Shown here: in pieces, positions 25,345 through 38,534 of the stretch
Layout: every line of letters begins with the position of its first letter
Numbering within the stretch: position 1 is the stretch's first letter
DNA from: Prunella strophiata
Taxonomy: Eukaryota > Chordata > Aves > Passeriformes > Prunellidae
DNA: 64,000 bases
Assembly (NCBI GenBank): GCA_036583965.1
Contig: JAZBQD010000015.1
Coordinates: forward strand, 27,440,310 to 27,504,309
Direction of reading: 5' to 3'
Notes under the pieces: generated by a model
Told to the model about the DNA's origin: nothing
Database searches by the model: none
Seen by the model: the letters and a program-made list of their open reading frames with translations, nothing else
Program-made: the position numbers and the translations under genes

Positions 25345-28300
25345 GGTTTAATATACTTGCATGTTTTATTCTAAGTAATATCATGAATAGAAGATGTTTC
25401 ACACAGCACATGCCTTCAATCAGCACAATTATCTCAATGTCAGCTCTGTGGACACCAGAAATAAATGTTATTTCGTTGATGGAATGCATCTAGCTGGATT
25501 GAGGAGCATTTCAGCAGATTACCTAAGGATATAAAGATGAATACTACAGCAAACCATGTTACAAGGTCTTACTCAATTTGACTATCCCTAAAAACACACA
25601 GAAAACTGTCTGAGAATTTTGAGCATGTAATTACCATTACCCTTGCACCCTAGAAAAAGATAATTTGCAACAAGCTCAAATGCTTTGTAGTGGGCAGCTG
25701 AAGGACACCCACATGCCATGTATTTGCAATAGTCACAGAAATCCTAGCTAAGAGAAGCAATGATCACATTAGCAGTGTCCGCAGGACAGACTGCTGTTGC
25801 ATTTCAAATCTGTCTCTATCACAGAAAGTTTTTCCACTGGTTTAACATTTTCCTCCCTCACCAGTTTTCTAAAAGCTAATGCGAGAGACAAGTACAGGAA
25901 AAGGTTCTAGGAAATTCTGTATCTTGTCATGGGCAGGCTTATCCCATACTGTAATAAGAAAGTGCAATGCCTACACGTCAGTCTAAGTTTTTTCTCCTCG
26001 ATCAAACAAAACTGCATTCTTGGTTCCTTGGGGATTTTTTCTCTTTGCTGTTGTGCTTCCAGATCAACACATCATTGTAGGTCAGGTTTTCTGTCAGCTG
26101 GAAACACAATACACAGACACCCTGAGGACTTGCTCTCTTATGCAATGGACTTAAATGATCCAATGTCTTTGCAATAACCATGGTGTAAGTGTCCTGGTTT
26201 GTCTGCCAAGAGAGTATCCTAAGGGTGAATTCAAAGCTAAAGCTTCATACTTACACTGAAAGTATTTTTAAAAACAAATGCAGAGTGTTAGCATGCATTT
26301 CTGCTCAAGGTTAGAGGTATTTTTGTAAGATTATTTAGTGGTTTCTTTTATTGGGATATGCATTATTATAAAAAAAAAATTATTTTCAGAATATTCATGT
26401 TTCGATAGACATGTAACCACAAAGACAATGACACATTAGCAATAGAAATTGTAGTCAAGCAGTTGTGTCTGAAAATGAGTGTGATTATTAAAATATTGAG
26501 GCTGATGCCAAAGCAGTTACATCCACAGAAGCAGTGTATTAACCAAGTGTATTAAATATTTTCATACCTGAATACTGTAACTGTGGACAGCATAAAGCCA
26601 TTTTGTAACACTGCAGCGCTGATAATAATCATAACCAGCAACAAACACAGCTTGTTTGTAACAGAGTGAGGCATAAACACACCAATAATATGTAACTAGG
26701 GAAAAGCATGTGGAAACTGTTTGGGACATCTGTACGAGTGGGCTAAAGGAAAAAGAGAAAACAGTAAAATCAGGATAAAACCCAAAAAAATTAGGGGGGA
26801 CAGAAGAGAGTTTATTTCAGGGTCCCACTTACTTGTCTTTTCTTTCATAATGAAAATATATATTTATTCTGCATACATTGTAAAAAAATTATAAGGACAA
26901 CCCTCCAGAGTGAGCAAGAGGTATGCCTGGTAAAACCAAAGCAAGTATTCTCTTCAAAATAAGATGAACTATGTTGGGAGCAAATATGAGCACAATTTTT
27001 TGAGCAAGCTAGAAAATATTCAGCTCTCCATGGGGAAGAGCTCTCAGACTTCATAACTCTGCTCTCAGACTGCAAAGATCAAACACTGTCAGCATCAGTC
27101 ACAGGGCATCACTCAGTGTGGTATGGCTACACCCATAGCTAAACTAGAGTGCTAAGGATTAATTGTTTGAGTATTTAGTGACAATAGCTGATAATGAGTA
27201 AGTCAATACAAAACATTGGCAATTTATATTTGTAATGATTTATTGTCAATTATCAGAGTGGTTCTTGAAGTTTGAAAATGACCCAATTTAACAGTTCTTT
27301 ACACTCTCCCATGATGATATCCAGTTCCCTAATTGATATTGATACATATAAACCAAATATTTAGATATTTCTTTCCCAGTTGCAATATTATTGATTATAT
27401 ATGTAAAAGCCTTTCATTATTCAGAAATTATAGGCAAAGGGGGGAAAGGAGACACATTATTTTACACTGTAGGTATTAAGGAAGGTTTGTAAATGCGAAC
27501 AAGTCACACAGCAAATTCCATTTAAAATATATGGAGATTAGTAAAGGGGGACAGTGAAGGTCAGGGAATGTGTATGTTTCATTCTCATGTTCAAATTAGA
27601 TATTTACTATAAAACCTAAATAGCTATTGAATATGATGGAAGTTCCACAGCTAGGTCTGTGTAGCCACCAACATGATAAAAACCAACCTCTAGATTAGTT
27701 AAACCCATTGCTGCTAGAAAAGGAACAAGTCAAAAGCAGGACTGTGGTATACAGGTAGAATACTGAACCTAAAGAGAGCCTAGTCTAGATTTTCTTCTAA
27801 ATCCAGGAGTAACAGGATGAGAATGCAGATTCTGAGGGAGGTCTGGCTGATGAATGGCCACATCCACTGAAAATGGATAACCATCAGAAATAACAGATTT
27901 CAGAAAAGGTAGACTTAATGGGCATGGAAAAGGGTTAGATGAGTCTTGTAGGAAAGATTAGGAAGCAATGACAGATGAGAGAGAAATATCTAATTGTAAA
28001 TTATAACTGTCTTCATAAATTTTTCTGATCAGCAGAATTGCAAGCTACTAAAACTGTTTCCAGAAAGATGAAAGTTTGTAATATGTTGTTCACTTTCATC
28101 ATTAGTAAAAAAAAGTAAACTTCTCTAACTACATTGGTATATTTTTGTAGCAGAAAAATTGATAAGATTGCTTACTGCACTAAAAAGAAGACCTTTTAAA
28201 GCAGTGAGAAAACTTAGGTATTTGTTGGATAATTTAGAGTTGGTAAAACTCATCTTCATGTGCCTAAGATACTCAATGAAATAAAATCAGCAACATTAAC

Positions 28301-28995
28301 AATTTTTAATGAAAAACCACAGAGGGAGGTGACAGGACAAGGGTCTGTTTTTAAAAAACAAGACTTAAGATGCCAGAATATTTTAGAACTTCAATTAACT
28401 TTTATTTCTCCTGTGCTATAAGAACAACTTACCCAAATAGCTGTAAAGACATAGCAGAAAACAAGTGACATTTGTTGCATAAAATGAATTGCTATTTAAA
28501 AAGAAGTGCAAGCACCTACATGTAGGCAAGAATACTTAGGTTTATGAACATGGTTTAAGAAAACAGAAGTAAGCAGTATTTTCACAGAAAAGGTTCAACA
28601 ATTATCTAACATGATTTTTGCAGAGGAAAATTAGTGATTTTTAAATAGCAGGATATTTTTAAGACACACTGCTCTTATGTAGGAAAAATCTCACTTGCAG
28701 GTTTGTGTTCAGTTTGAGGCTGTGATCTTCAGTGAAGTTTAGATGAAACAATTAAAATGCCTACAGCTCTGGCAATGTCACTGATGAGGAGTGGATAAAA
28801 GAACAGAAGTTATTCAGAGGTGAAAAGGATGAGGATTCTATAGTAGTATTCAAACAGATAAAAAGCATGCTGCAAAAGGAAAGGAAATGAGAAAACATCT
28901 TATTTTTTTGTCCATAATAGATACTGCAAAAATAATGAGTGTGAATTCTGGAAAGAGAGATTAGGAGCACATACCATGATCCTCTGCTGGGATAT
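25345..28995. other. AT-rich non-coding stretch
   Basis: I see no gene or RNA. A GTGTCCTGGTTTG word near 26189 resembles the beginning of some avian LTRs, but the following sequence does not support one. Confidence 0.55.
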
Positions 28996-29047
28996 GAGGT
29001 TGGACTATATGACCTTGAAAGGTCCATCCAGCTTTATTTCTCTTATT
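28996..29047 (+). mobile_element. CR1 LINE 3' tail
   Basis: GAGGTTGGACTATATGACCT, TGAAAGGTCCATCCAGC and a degraded TTATTTCTCTTATT end match the last 50 bp of sense-strand CR1, where GGTTGGACTAGATGACCTT is the hallmark. The terminal octamers are eroded, indicating an older copy. Confidence 0.75.
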
Positions 29048-32000
29048 TTTCATACAAAAAAAAAAGCACCAAAATGTTCACCCCATTACCTAAAGTAGGG
29101 AAATCGTTGGAATTGAAATTTAAGTGCTTAGGATGTGGGTGAATAGCCATAAAGAAATATTAACTGTGAATTTAGAAAATATAGAGTGCTCAGGATAATA
29201 CTGCAAATATGTTTGCATATGCTTGTGTGTTTCTACAAAATTTGTTACTTCTGTACATGTCTCTAAGATGTGAACTTTGGTATTAACCACTTGAAGCTGC
29301 CTATCAGAAACTAGGTGGCAGATATTTTATTAATATCTAGGGAAAATATCACAAATCTGATCAGCAGCCCAGATTTTCAAAGCAAACTGCCAAAGATGAA
29401 AAGATACACCATCGTAAGCCTTGCATGTATATGTTTAAAAATTCAGAGACACAAACTAGTTCACTGTCGAGATATTAATGCATGTGACAAGAATGAGTTG
29501 CAGATGGGTCTCAAACTGAAATGCAAGAAATATTGCAGGTCAGAATGGAAGTCAAAATTACCATTGTTAAAATGCCTTTTCCTCATAAACTCATCCTTCA
29601 AACCATTATTTAAAATTTTTCCTCTTTGCCTAGTTTCTTGGGGAAAAAATGGATTTACCCCCATAAAATAGAGTGTTATGGTATTAGACCTGATTTTTTT
29701 TTTTTTTTTTTTTAAGTAATAGAAGTATTTTATGTTCTTTGTGAATTGTTTGAAAAAATAATTGAACCTAAGGAAAATATCTAACCCAGAGCTAGAAGTA
29801 GATGAAGATGCAGTAAGATCCCAATCTTTACTGTACAAATTCCTGGGATAGTTTCACTGTCCCTAAAAGAAATACATGTGAAGTGATGAGAGACATCAAA
29901 CACACAGGTATTACCAAAAATAAATGTTATAACTTTCTTAGAATTATGTCATTGTTGATTTATTTTTAACATGAACATTATTCAGCTTTCTCCAGAAATC
30001 ATACTTGTCATCCATAATGATAATTTCAGATATATTTTCAAACCGAAGTGAAATAGGGCAACTGTTCTGCTACATGAAAACAGCCTTCAAAATCTGAGGA
30101 GACTGTATGTGCATATAAAAGAAAACCAGTTACTTTTTGCTACAATATCTATGGTCAACTGGTTGACATGTCCTGCCATAAATGGGATCCTTCAAATTTG
30201 TGATCCGAACTAATTGGCTCCATTCATGTAAAAAAAAAAAAATCTGGAATAAGTATTTTAGATTCTATATTCTCAGACATTTATGTGCTTTCTTTTTACA
30301 CTTAGAAAATACAAAGGTAAGCATGGGAGTTTAAAACATTTAAATACACTAGAAAAACAAGAAAAAAAAACCAAAAAACCCAACCAAGAATCCAAAACAT
30401 AGAGTCTGGAAAGACTGTTTAAAGAACTGTGTAAATAATAAAGGACATTTTCAAAATAACTTTGAAAATTGATTAATGACTCCTAACAGAAAGATTAGGA
30501 AAAAACTGAAAAAAGATAATATTGCATTCAGATGTAATCACATCAAAATATTAGGGCAGAATAGTCAATAATAGAAGTCCAAGGTTAATAAAATCTCCTG
30601 ATGTAGAGCAGTTCCTGACCTTCTAACTAGATTCAAGCAGTAATGCTAAAGCATTAAGAATAAATCACCTCACAGGAGTATTCAGTTTAAAATTGAAAGA
30701 ACCCATAAACTCAAAACAAAAGATTCAGTTATCCATGCCTTTACAAATACATTACAGGAGAGAAAAAAATTCTTTATATTTTTTGATAAAAATGTTTAAA
30801 ATTGATGTGATCTAATGAAAATGATCCACTGTATTATATAAACCATGGGAAGCATACTCAAGTTGAATGTAGATGAGAAAACCATGAAGGATGAAATTGA
30901 AACCAGAAATCTCTGGGTTTGGATTTTTTTTTAATAATTTTAGTTAAATAATAAAACCTAGTCCTCTTCAATGGTAAAACTGAGGAAAAGTTAATTGTAA
31001 AGAAAAACTTGTGAAAATAAATTTAATCTGATTATATACTAGAGGCTAATGGTGATGTGAAATGCTGCCACAATACGGGTGCTGACCCCTTCAAGCAAAA
31101 AATTAGCATAGGCATACCTGAAAATTACTTTAAAAATCCATATTTTTATGTGTTCTTTTCTTTAATTGAAATATCTTGTGAGCTTGATTGAGTTCAGTTT
31201 GAAACTTTGTAATTAACTTGCACTATCTAGATATTTTGCAATTAAATAAAATACAGGAAGTTTGTTTAAAAAAAAAATCCTGAAAAGGACAGGGAAGAAA
31301 AAAGAACAAAAAGAACTACCATTATTAGAAACTATATAGAATTATGCATAATTATAAGGTTCATTATCATGTCAGTCTCATGACATGGCTAAGGATAGGA
31401 GAAGCATCCTATTCCTCCTACTCTGTGCCACGTTTGGTGGTGCAATTTTCAACTATGCCTTGTGAATTGCAATGTGTTTCTATACTGGTAGAAACCATTA
31501 CTTTGTTTATTCCAGAACTTCTTTATCAGTTAATTCTGAGGGAGAAACATCTCTGTTGGGTATTTTTTCCTTCACTGGAATCTGAATTTGCAGTAAGAAA
31601 ATTTTAAAATAAGCTACTCATGAGTTCTCTGGTATGTTTTACCTGTATTGGTGGAACCAGAGAGGTTTAAAATACAATTTAGCTGTAACACTTGTGCTAT
31701 TTTCTGTGCTTTTGGAAATAGTTATACAACTTGTAAAGAGTATCCCTCTGATTTGTATTTAATTTCTTTATGCACATAGTAATGCTACAAAAGAAAAAAA
31801 AAAGAAAAAGAAAAAATTTACTAAGAGATGAAACTGAAATAAGAGAAAAATAATCTCTGAAATTTTGTTGAAATCATTTAGGAGTATGTGCTATATTATC
31901 AATAATCACAGTTTTTATTGCATGTGTTTAGAGACCTCAGATGTTTTAGGCCCCACTGATGAATATTGTGCAAACACATTTTGAAATCTTGAAAGATAAC

Positions 32001-33978
32001 TGATAACATATAGTAGACAGATAAGACATGGGCATAAAATGTAGAAAATTAGAAGAACAAAAGAAATAGTGTCAAATCAATTTGCAGTAATTTCATGTTT
32101 TTACAATGGATTTTATGTTCTCCTATTATGATTTCCCTTTGGATTTCCCCTCTGAAGACTTTCTGTTGCAGTCATTTTATCAACTGTCTTACAGCCATGT
32201 GCAGAATTTCAATATTTTATGCAAGATAAACACAGTGTCCTAATGATACAATGAAGGGTTGTCTGGCTCTAAGTAAGATAGCACAAACTCAACCTTCTTC
32301 CCTGAGAAGATTCCCCAGATAAAAAGTTTAAGGTTCAATTGCCCAGACTAAGAAATACTCTGCTGGACCACAACAGTGGTCATAGTATTAGTTGTATCTC
32401 AGTATCATTTATGACTAATTTTGTTTCCTTTACCTCCTTTTGTTTAAAAGTGTCAACCCAGAAACTGACTGTCCTGAAAATGGAAAAAATGGTCAATGCC
32501 CTTATTTTTATCCTATAAAGGTCTGTGAAACTTCTGCAAGGTAACTCTTAGGAAAAAACAAAGATAAACTTCATTTTTTTTCTCCAGGAAGCAGAATCAC
32601 AGAGACTTTTCAAATCTGTTCTGTTTTGGTGCTCATTATTTGAATTGGCATCAAGAACTAGAAGACTGAAAATTATAGTCACAATTTTTTATTTCTTTTG
32701 GAAAAACTTTTTGCACAATGTCAGCTGCCAGCACTAGAAACTCCCCCTCCCAGCCCACTTTCCATTTTTTAGCTCTGTCAAGAGGCACTTGCCTTTTTAA
32801 AATAACACAATGTAGAAGATCATTATAAAATGAAGCATTCAAGTTTTGATGATCTGTTTCCTCTTAATTGACAACTGTGGAAAGATGTAGTAGTGCAGCT
32901 GTCGTACTCCTACTTGGCAGCTACCTTCCAGAAAAAGAAATAATTCCATGATTTCCTCTGTGCTAGCTAAGTACTTTTCAGGGGACACAAATGGGGAAAA
33001 GAATGCAGTCATAGCTTCTTTCAATTTTATGTAAATAACTTTTGATCAAGGAGAAAAAATTGATGAAAAATGATTCATGAAGTTGAATTTCAATGGATGT
33101 TTCTTCGATACTGCAGATGGAGCAGTTCTGCTGGAAAGTTCTATTTCTTATTGTGAGCAGCAAGAAGCAATTGATTATTATTTTAATTAAATAATGTCAA
33201 TCCATGTATTAGAAAAATTAAAAGCTGATGATTCCTGAAAACTATAGAAGATTCATGTTTGTGTGCACCGCATAATTTAATGGGTATATATAACTTTCCT
33301 GCATTTAATTCTAATTAAAAGAAGTAACACCCACATTCTTACTTTACAAATCACATAGCAAATTATGATTCTGTTGCTGTTTAGTGAAGATAACTGAAAA
33401 GAAAATGCAGCTTTTGATTGACGAAGGGGTCCACAAGGAACTAGACAGAGGAGAATTTATCAGGTAGTGTTTGAATGAAGGTACATATTTGAGTTCATGA
33501 AAGAATGTAAGGGGCTCCCCAAGTGTAAAAGCATCCAGCTCACATCACCTGTTATGCCTTTTTTGACCTCTCAGGTTTTGTGATGGCTTTTTTTTTTTTT
33601 TTTTGTATGTATGGTATTTCCAAAAAGACTTGCCCTAAAAGCGAGCTTTCCAGATGTGAACTAAGTATAGAGAGGTTTAATTATGACTGTGGAAATCAGT
33701 AGGAAGTCTGACTAAAAGAAATTTCACATATTCTACACCCTAATAATTTAATTGAACAGTCAAGTTTGAAGACTGCAGAAGACATGTCTATGAAACCAGT
33801 AAACTTCAGTTGCTGATTATTTAAGCAGATAAAGAAGAAAAGATAAAAAACCACCACAATTCTTAAGAAAAACAAAGCAGAAAAACATCACAGCTATGAA
33901 CATGAGTAAAGACTGCTAAATGGAAGAAAGATTAAAGCAAGACTGAAAATGTGTCTCTAATGGGAAGAGGACATCTTT
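29048..33978. other. AT-rich non-coding stretch
   Basis: No gene is recognised. It contains a 20-T run at 29694-29713, a shorter T run near 33587-33604, and A-rich words with CCAAAAAACCC near 30360. Short open frames overlap on both strands and have no domain signature. Confidence 0.6.
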
Positions 33979-36429
33979 ATGAAGGGTTTCTGCATGAGCA
34001 ACAGAAAACATAGTAAGTACACATGTTTTCTGACAGAAATATGTCTACATTTGTTCTACTATTATTATTTGAATCTATTCGATATATTACTGGAAATCTT
34101 ATCATGGAACAAAGAATGTGAAATCCTGAACACTTATTCTAGCCCATGGAGCTTGATTAAAAACAAGCCTTGGGTGACATGCAAAAGTCTCAAAATAATA
34201 GGAGAGTTAGATTTCCTAATGTCATTATGCCATAAAATGGGTAAGAAAAATTATCAGCAGGGGTGAAAAATAGTACAGAATCATCTTCATTCAATAAAGG
34301 TGTCTCTGCTTGGAAATGAGGATAATGCTAGGTGGGGAAGACTCATGGATAGGAGCTTCTTACCTTCCCTTTTGGAGAAAGCCTGTACGTTACATATCAT
34401 GTACATCTGTATGAAGAAATTGTAACAAAGGCAGGGCAGTGCTCCAGATTTTATTTTCAGTTGAATAAGTTGGATAGACAATGTTAATATAAACCAGAAA
34501 AATTCTGTTTGATTTTTGTAGATATGTAATGGCCATGATTTTTCATGTTTTCCTGAGTTGCGTGGTTCTAAGCACACTATCAGTTCAGGAGGTATACAGA
34601 TAAAATTTAGGGTCTCAGCTCCCACTGGCATCTTCTCAGTCTTTGAGACACATTCAACCATATTTAGCTAATGCATCTTAATTCATGTCTATCTATTTTA
34701 TTGTCCCAGTGTGCTGGTCTCATGAAGTGGGCAAGAGCACTGTGCTGGCTGTACATTTGGTAATGCTGTCTTTTAGAGAAGAACCTTTTTCATGTTCATC
34801 TTAAAAACAAAATTAAGCACATTTTTAATTTTTGATTGAGGTTTTTTTGGGGGAGAGGTTCTTTTGTTCTACAGATTTTTTTTCTGAATGACTTTAATAC
34901 ACTCTGACAAATCATTGCAGAAAAGTGCAATAAAAATGCTAAAGCAACTGTACTCTTAAATAGTGACTAGAATGAATCATTTACAGTACTGATAACCAGA
35001 CCTATACATTTGCATACTCAAATTCAGCTACAGCAGTACTGGTGACCCCATTTCTGAGATTTTTTCTGCTTAATAGCTTCTGCCAGTAATTCCTTCTGGG
35101 AGCTGATACCATATGGCTTAGGGTACTCCATGTTTCAACACTTACTGGACTAATCAAAAAAGACCCTCCTAGGTACAAACTGATTTGGAGAAACTACAGG
35201 AAAATAAAAACTGAATGTGAGCATTCCAACGTAAATTTTAAATGAATAGAGTGACTAAAACCCAATTGTCATACAGAAAAGAACTGAACTTTTTGACTGT
35301 TTTTCAATTTAAAAGAAAAGAAAATCAAAACCAAAATAAACCAACCAACAAGAAAAAAAAAAAAAAAAGGAAACAAAACCACAAAAGCTCCCACAAAAAA
35401 AAGAAAAACCTCACACAAAAAAACCATACAAACATCTCATAACTTTTAATAAAGAAAGAAGCAAAGGAATAAAGGCTTTCACAATAAAACAGCAACAGTA
35501 AATAATAGGAGAACCTCTTCTTATGACTGCAAAGGATACAAGTATTTTAATTTCCAGGCTTAACTGTCTCTCCTGCTTCTCTCTCCCCTGGAAGTTTTTG
35601 CTTAACATGAAAGCTCTCCTGGAAACATTTTAATTGAAATATGACCATTTGTTCATTTACAGAAAATATAACTTCTTACAGAAAAATATTTACTGTGAAT
35701 GAAGAAGAATGAAAATAAAATAATAATATACTGCTCCAACCAAACAGCACTTGCTACATGTTCTCTGCCAGAATGTTAATATCCTATTACAGTGCATGTT
35801 TTATGACCTTTTATGTATGCTACTCTTTGTAAAAGTAATCTCTTTCTATAATAACAGAATTACAGACTGATAAAACTTCTTCATAAGGAAATAACTACAA
35901 ATCTGTTTTCACTTGTAAGAGTTTCAAATTTACTTGTATGTATAAAAAAACTCTCCAGAAAATAATTTATGTTTAATATTAACGCTGATATGAGCTCATT
36001 TACATTAAAATAAAGACATTTTGATGACTCTAGAGAATGTCTGCTATTTCTTCTTTACATGTCTTTCTGATTAGACAATTTTTACAAGTTTTTTCTTGTT
36101 AATAGAAATAATCAGAAATCAACTAAATGGGATCTACTGCTGTGTATTCTAGTAGTGTTTTTTCTAATATAAATATTTATAGCATTTCACTGGATACTCC
36201 AACCATACACTGTCAAAGCACCTTAAATATTTTACAACTTATGATGAAGAGCACTCATGTGGTATTCACATTTGTTTGAACCTGAGAGAAGCAGGAAGAG
36301 AAGCAGAGAAAAGAAAGATCAAAACAATTTTTATCTCATTTGCTGCTCCTGTGTTGTGCCAAAGTGGAAAACATTATGGAGATTGTTTACCCAAAGTGAG
36401 GGTGTTTTGTTTCCTTGGCCTATCAGGGC
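33979..36429. other. AT-rich non-coding stretch with an A-rich tract
   Basis: No gene is recognised. From about 35312 to 35425 the plus strand is nearly all A and C (AAAACC, CCAACC and long A runs). This gives a lysine/asparagine-rich frame that is compositional. Confidence 0.6.
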
Positions 36430-36489
36430 CTGTTGGTCTGCAGACAGACTGTTGGTGTGTGTGTGTCCAGACTGTTGGTCAGCAGACAG
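36430..36489. repeat. Partial tandem duplication, period about 42 bp
   Basis: CTGTTGGTCTGCAGACAG at 36430 recurs as CTGTTGGTCAGCAGACAG at 36472, with a GTGTGTGTGTGTCC stretch between. It is probably a local duplication seeded by the GT run. Confidence 0.8.
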
Positions 36490-38516
36490 TCATGAGTTTT
36501 TCTTCAGTTTAGTTCTTGTTCCATTTCAGTTTAGATGTAATTTAAAATAATGTAATATAGCACAGAATAACATAGTATAATAAAGTAATTAATTAGCCTT
36601 CTGATATCATGGAGTCAGATGCATCATTCTTCCCTGCCACGGAGCTCGCCTACATTTACAATCCACTCAGTTAGGAAGTTTGACAGGTAGATTTTCCTGG
36701 GCAGCCTATATTTAACTCTCCTTCTTTGTCTACAAGGAAAATTGGAATGGCGCTCAATTGGCAGTGCACATGCTCATATATTGAACAAAGAGAAAAAGCT
36801 GAAACCAAATGCTTGTCAAGGAAGTGAACATCACACATTTTCTACTGATATTAAGCCAAAATATTTAAGGGAACGAAAAGGAGCAAAATTACCTGCATTG
36901 TTAAAATGTTGTCCAAAGAGCCATAGTAGCACAAATTCAAACAGCCATTACCTAAGCAAAGAAACAACACAATCATTACCTAAGCAAGCAATTCAGCATA
37001 TCCCTAATTTGGGGTGATGAAAATATACTTTGTATGTCATCAAAGTAGAAAACTAAATGATCTCTGTGTACTCCAACAGTCAAGTAAGAATTTTACTTAA
37101 ACTTGTCCATTTGAAATAGATATCTGTTATCTCCTTCCTGTCATTTTCCCATTCTTCCCTTCTTCCTTGCCCACTATAAAAAAGAGTGAGTTGTGCAGAA
37201 TGAAGACCAGACTTGTGATTTGACTGCAATGTTATGTGTCTTCAAATGAACAAAAGAAGATAAATTGCTCAACAGCATGCTACAGTATCACTTTCTAATT
37301 AATATTACAACAGAACCTTGCCTTTTTTCTTCTTGCTGTGAGAAACATAATAGCTATGTTGTCAATTCCAAATGGAATTTAAGCATGTAAAAGCAGATCA
37401 GAAGAGCATTGACTGTGTCTGATTTTAAAAAGCATTGTAAATAGAAAGTTTGCTGCAGGAGGATGTAGTGTTAATGCCCACTTGTCCATATAAAACTTTT
37501 TTTAGTGTTCAACTATAATGTCTCTTTCACCTTTACCACATATTTGTTCTAAGGCAGAAATGTCAGTTGAGAGAGGCTCTTATTCACAGCAGTGTTAAAA
37601 ATCCTCATTTACATTGCAATTAAAAATATTTGCATTTTTGGCAGAGCCTGTAATTAAAAGTGGATATCTTTGTAAGTTTGATATTTGTAGTTTCCAGAAG
37701 TTTATCCCAGTGGTAGTGTCATAACACTGGCTGCTGACTGTCAAGAGCAATATTGTTCATTGAAGTCAATCATATCTTGCATATATTACAAATTCTAGAT
37801 AAATTTTAGTGTTAGGGAACTTATTAAATCTAGTATTTAAGATAACAAATGCACTTCACCTTTCTAAATTTTTAAATTGAAAGGCAAAGAAAAATGAAAA
37901 TTAGTATATTTCAAATAATATGAAAGAGAATGTATACAGAACTTGATCCTACTTTCATTATCTATGAGGAACAGAAAAAACATGGCTAAAACCAAGTGAA
38001 TTATATGAGATTTTCCAATCGTTGAGTAGCAAATATTTTAACTTGATCCTGTTTAAACATGGAGCTCAAAGGATTTGACCAGACATACACGGTCAAGTAC
38101 ATGTCTATGAAATATTCCTTGTTTCCTATAGGAGTAATGTTAAATTAAATTAATTGAATTTTAAAATGATTATACACTTCATAAAAAAACTGTCTAGGAA
38201 TGGATGCAGAAAAAAAATTAGAGATTATGAGAAAATTTCTGATCTGGAGTTCAAAGCATCATAATAGTTTGCAAAAATGTTTACCAGCTTTCATGAAAAG
38301 GAAAAAATGTTTCAATTTATGCTCAGAAAATAGAAATAGCACACTTACAGCTGAAGCTGAAGCTTAATTAGCCACAAGACAAAAAGACACTTGCTTCAGA
38401 AAAAAAAAGTAAAAAGTAAAATCAATCCCAGAACCAACCAAAGAAAGAAAACCAGATAAACAAAAACCACTACAAAATACTTTAATATTAAAATGTTCTG
38501 TAATATTTAAGGCTCT
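36490..38516. other. AT-rich non-coding stretch, part possibly constrained
   Basis: No gene is recognised. The sub-interval 37555-37700 holds TACATTGCAATTAAAAATAT, a POU-type ATTTGCAT and GTAATTAAAAGTGG. That combination is common in conserved enhancers. The reading is tentative. Confidence 0.45.
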
Positions 38517-38534
38517 GGGGGGGGTGGGAGGGGG
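38517..38534 (+). repeat. G-run cluster with quadruplex potential
   Basis: Eight G, then T, three G, A and five G give four runs of three or more guanines with one- or two-base loops. A second G cluster (GGGGGTGGGAGTGATGGTGG) follows at about 38588. The surroundings are AT-rich, so the cluster stands out. Confidence 0.7.

Noticed and set aside
26189..26225. GTGTCCTGGTTTG, a word found at the start of some avian LTRs
   Set aside because: The sequence after it does not continue like an LTR, and no matching end or target duplication was found.
29461..29838. 125-codon minus-strand frame overlapping a 118-codon plus-strand frame
   Set aside because: The two frames shadow each other, one crosses a T run, and neither shows a family signature.
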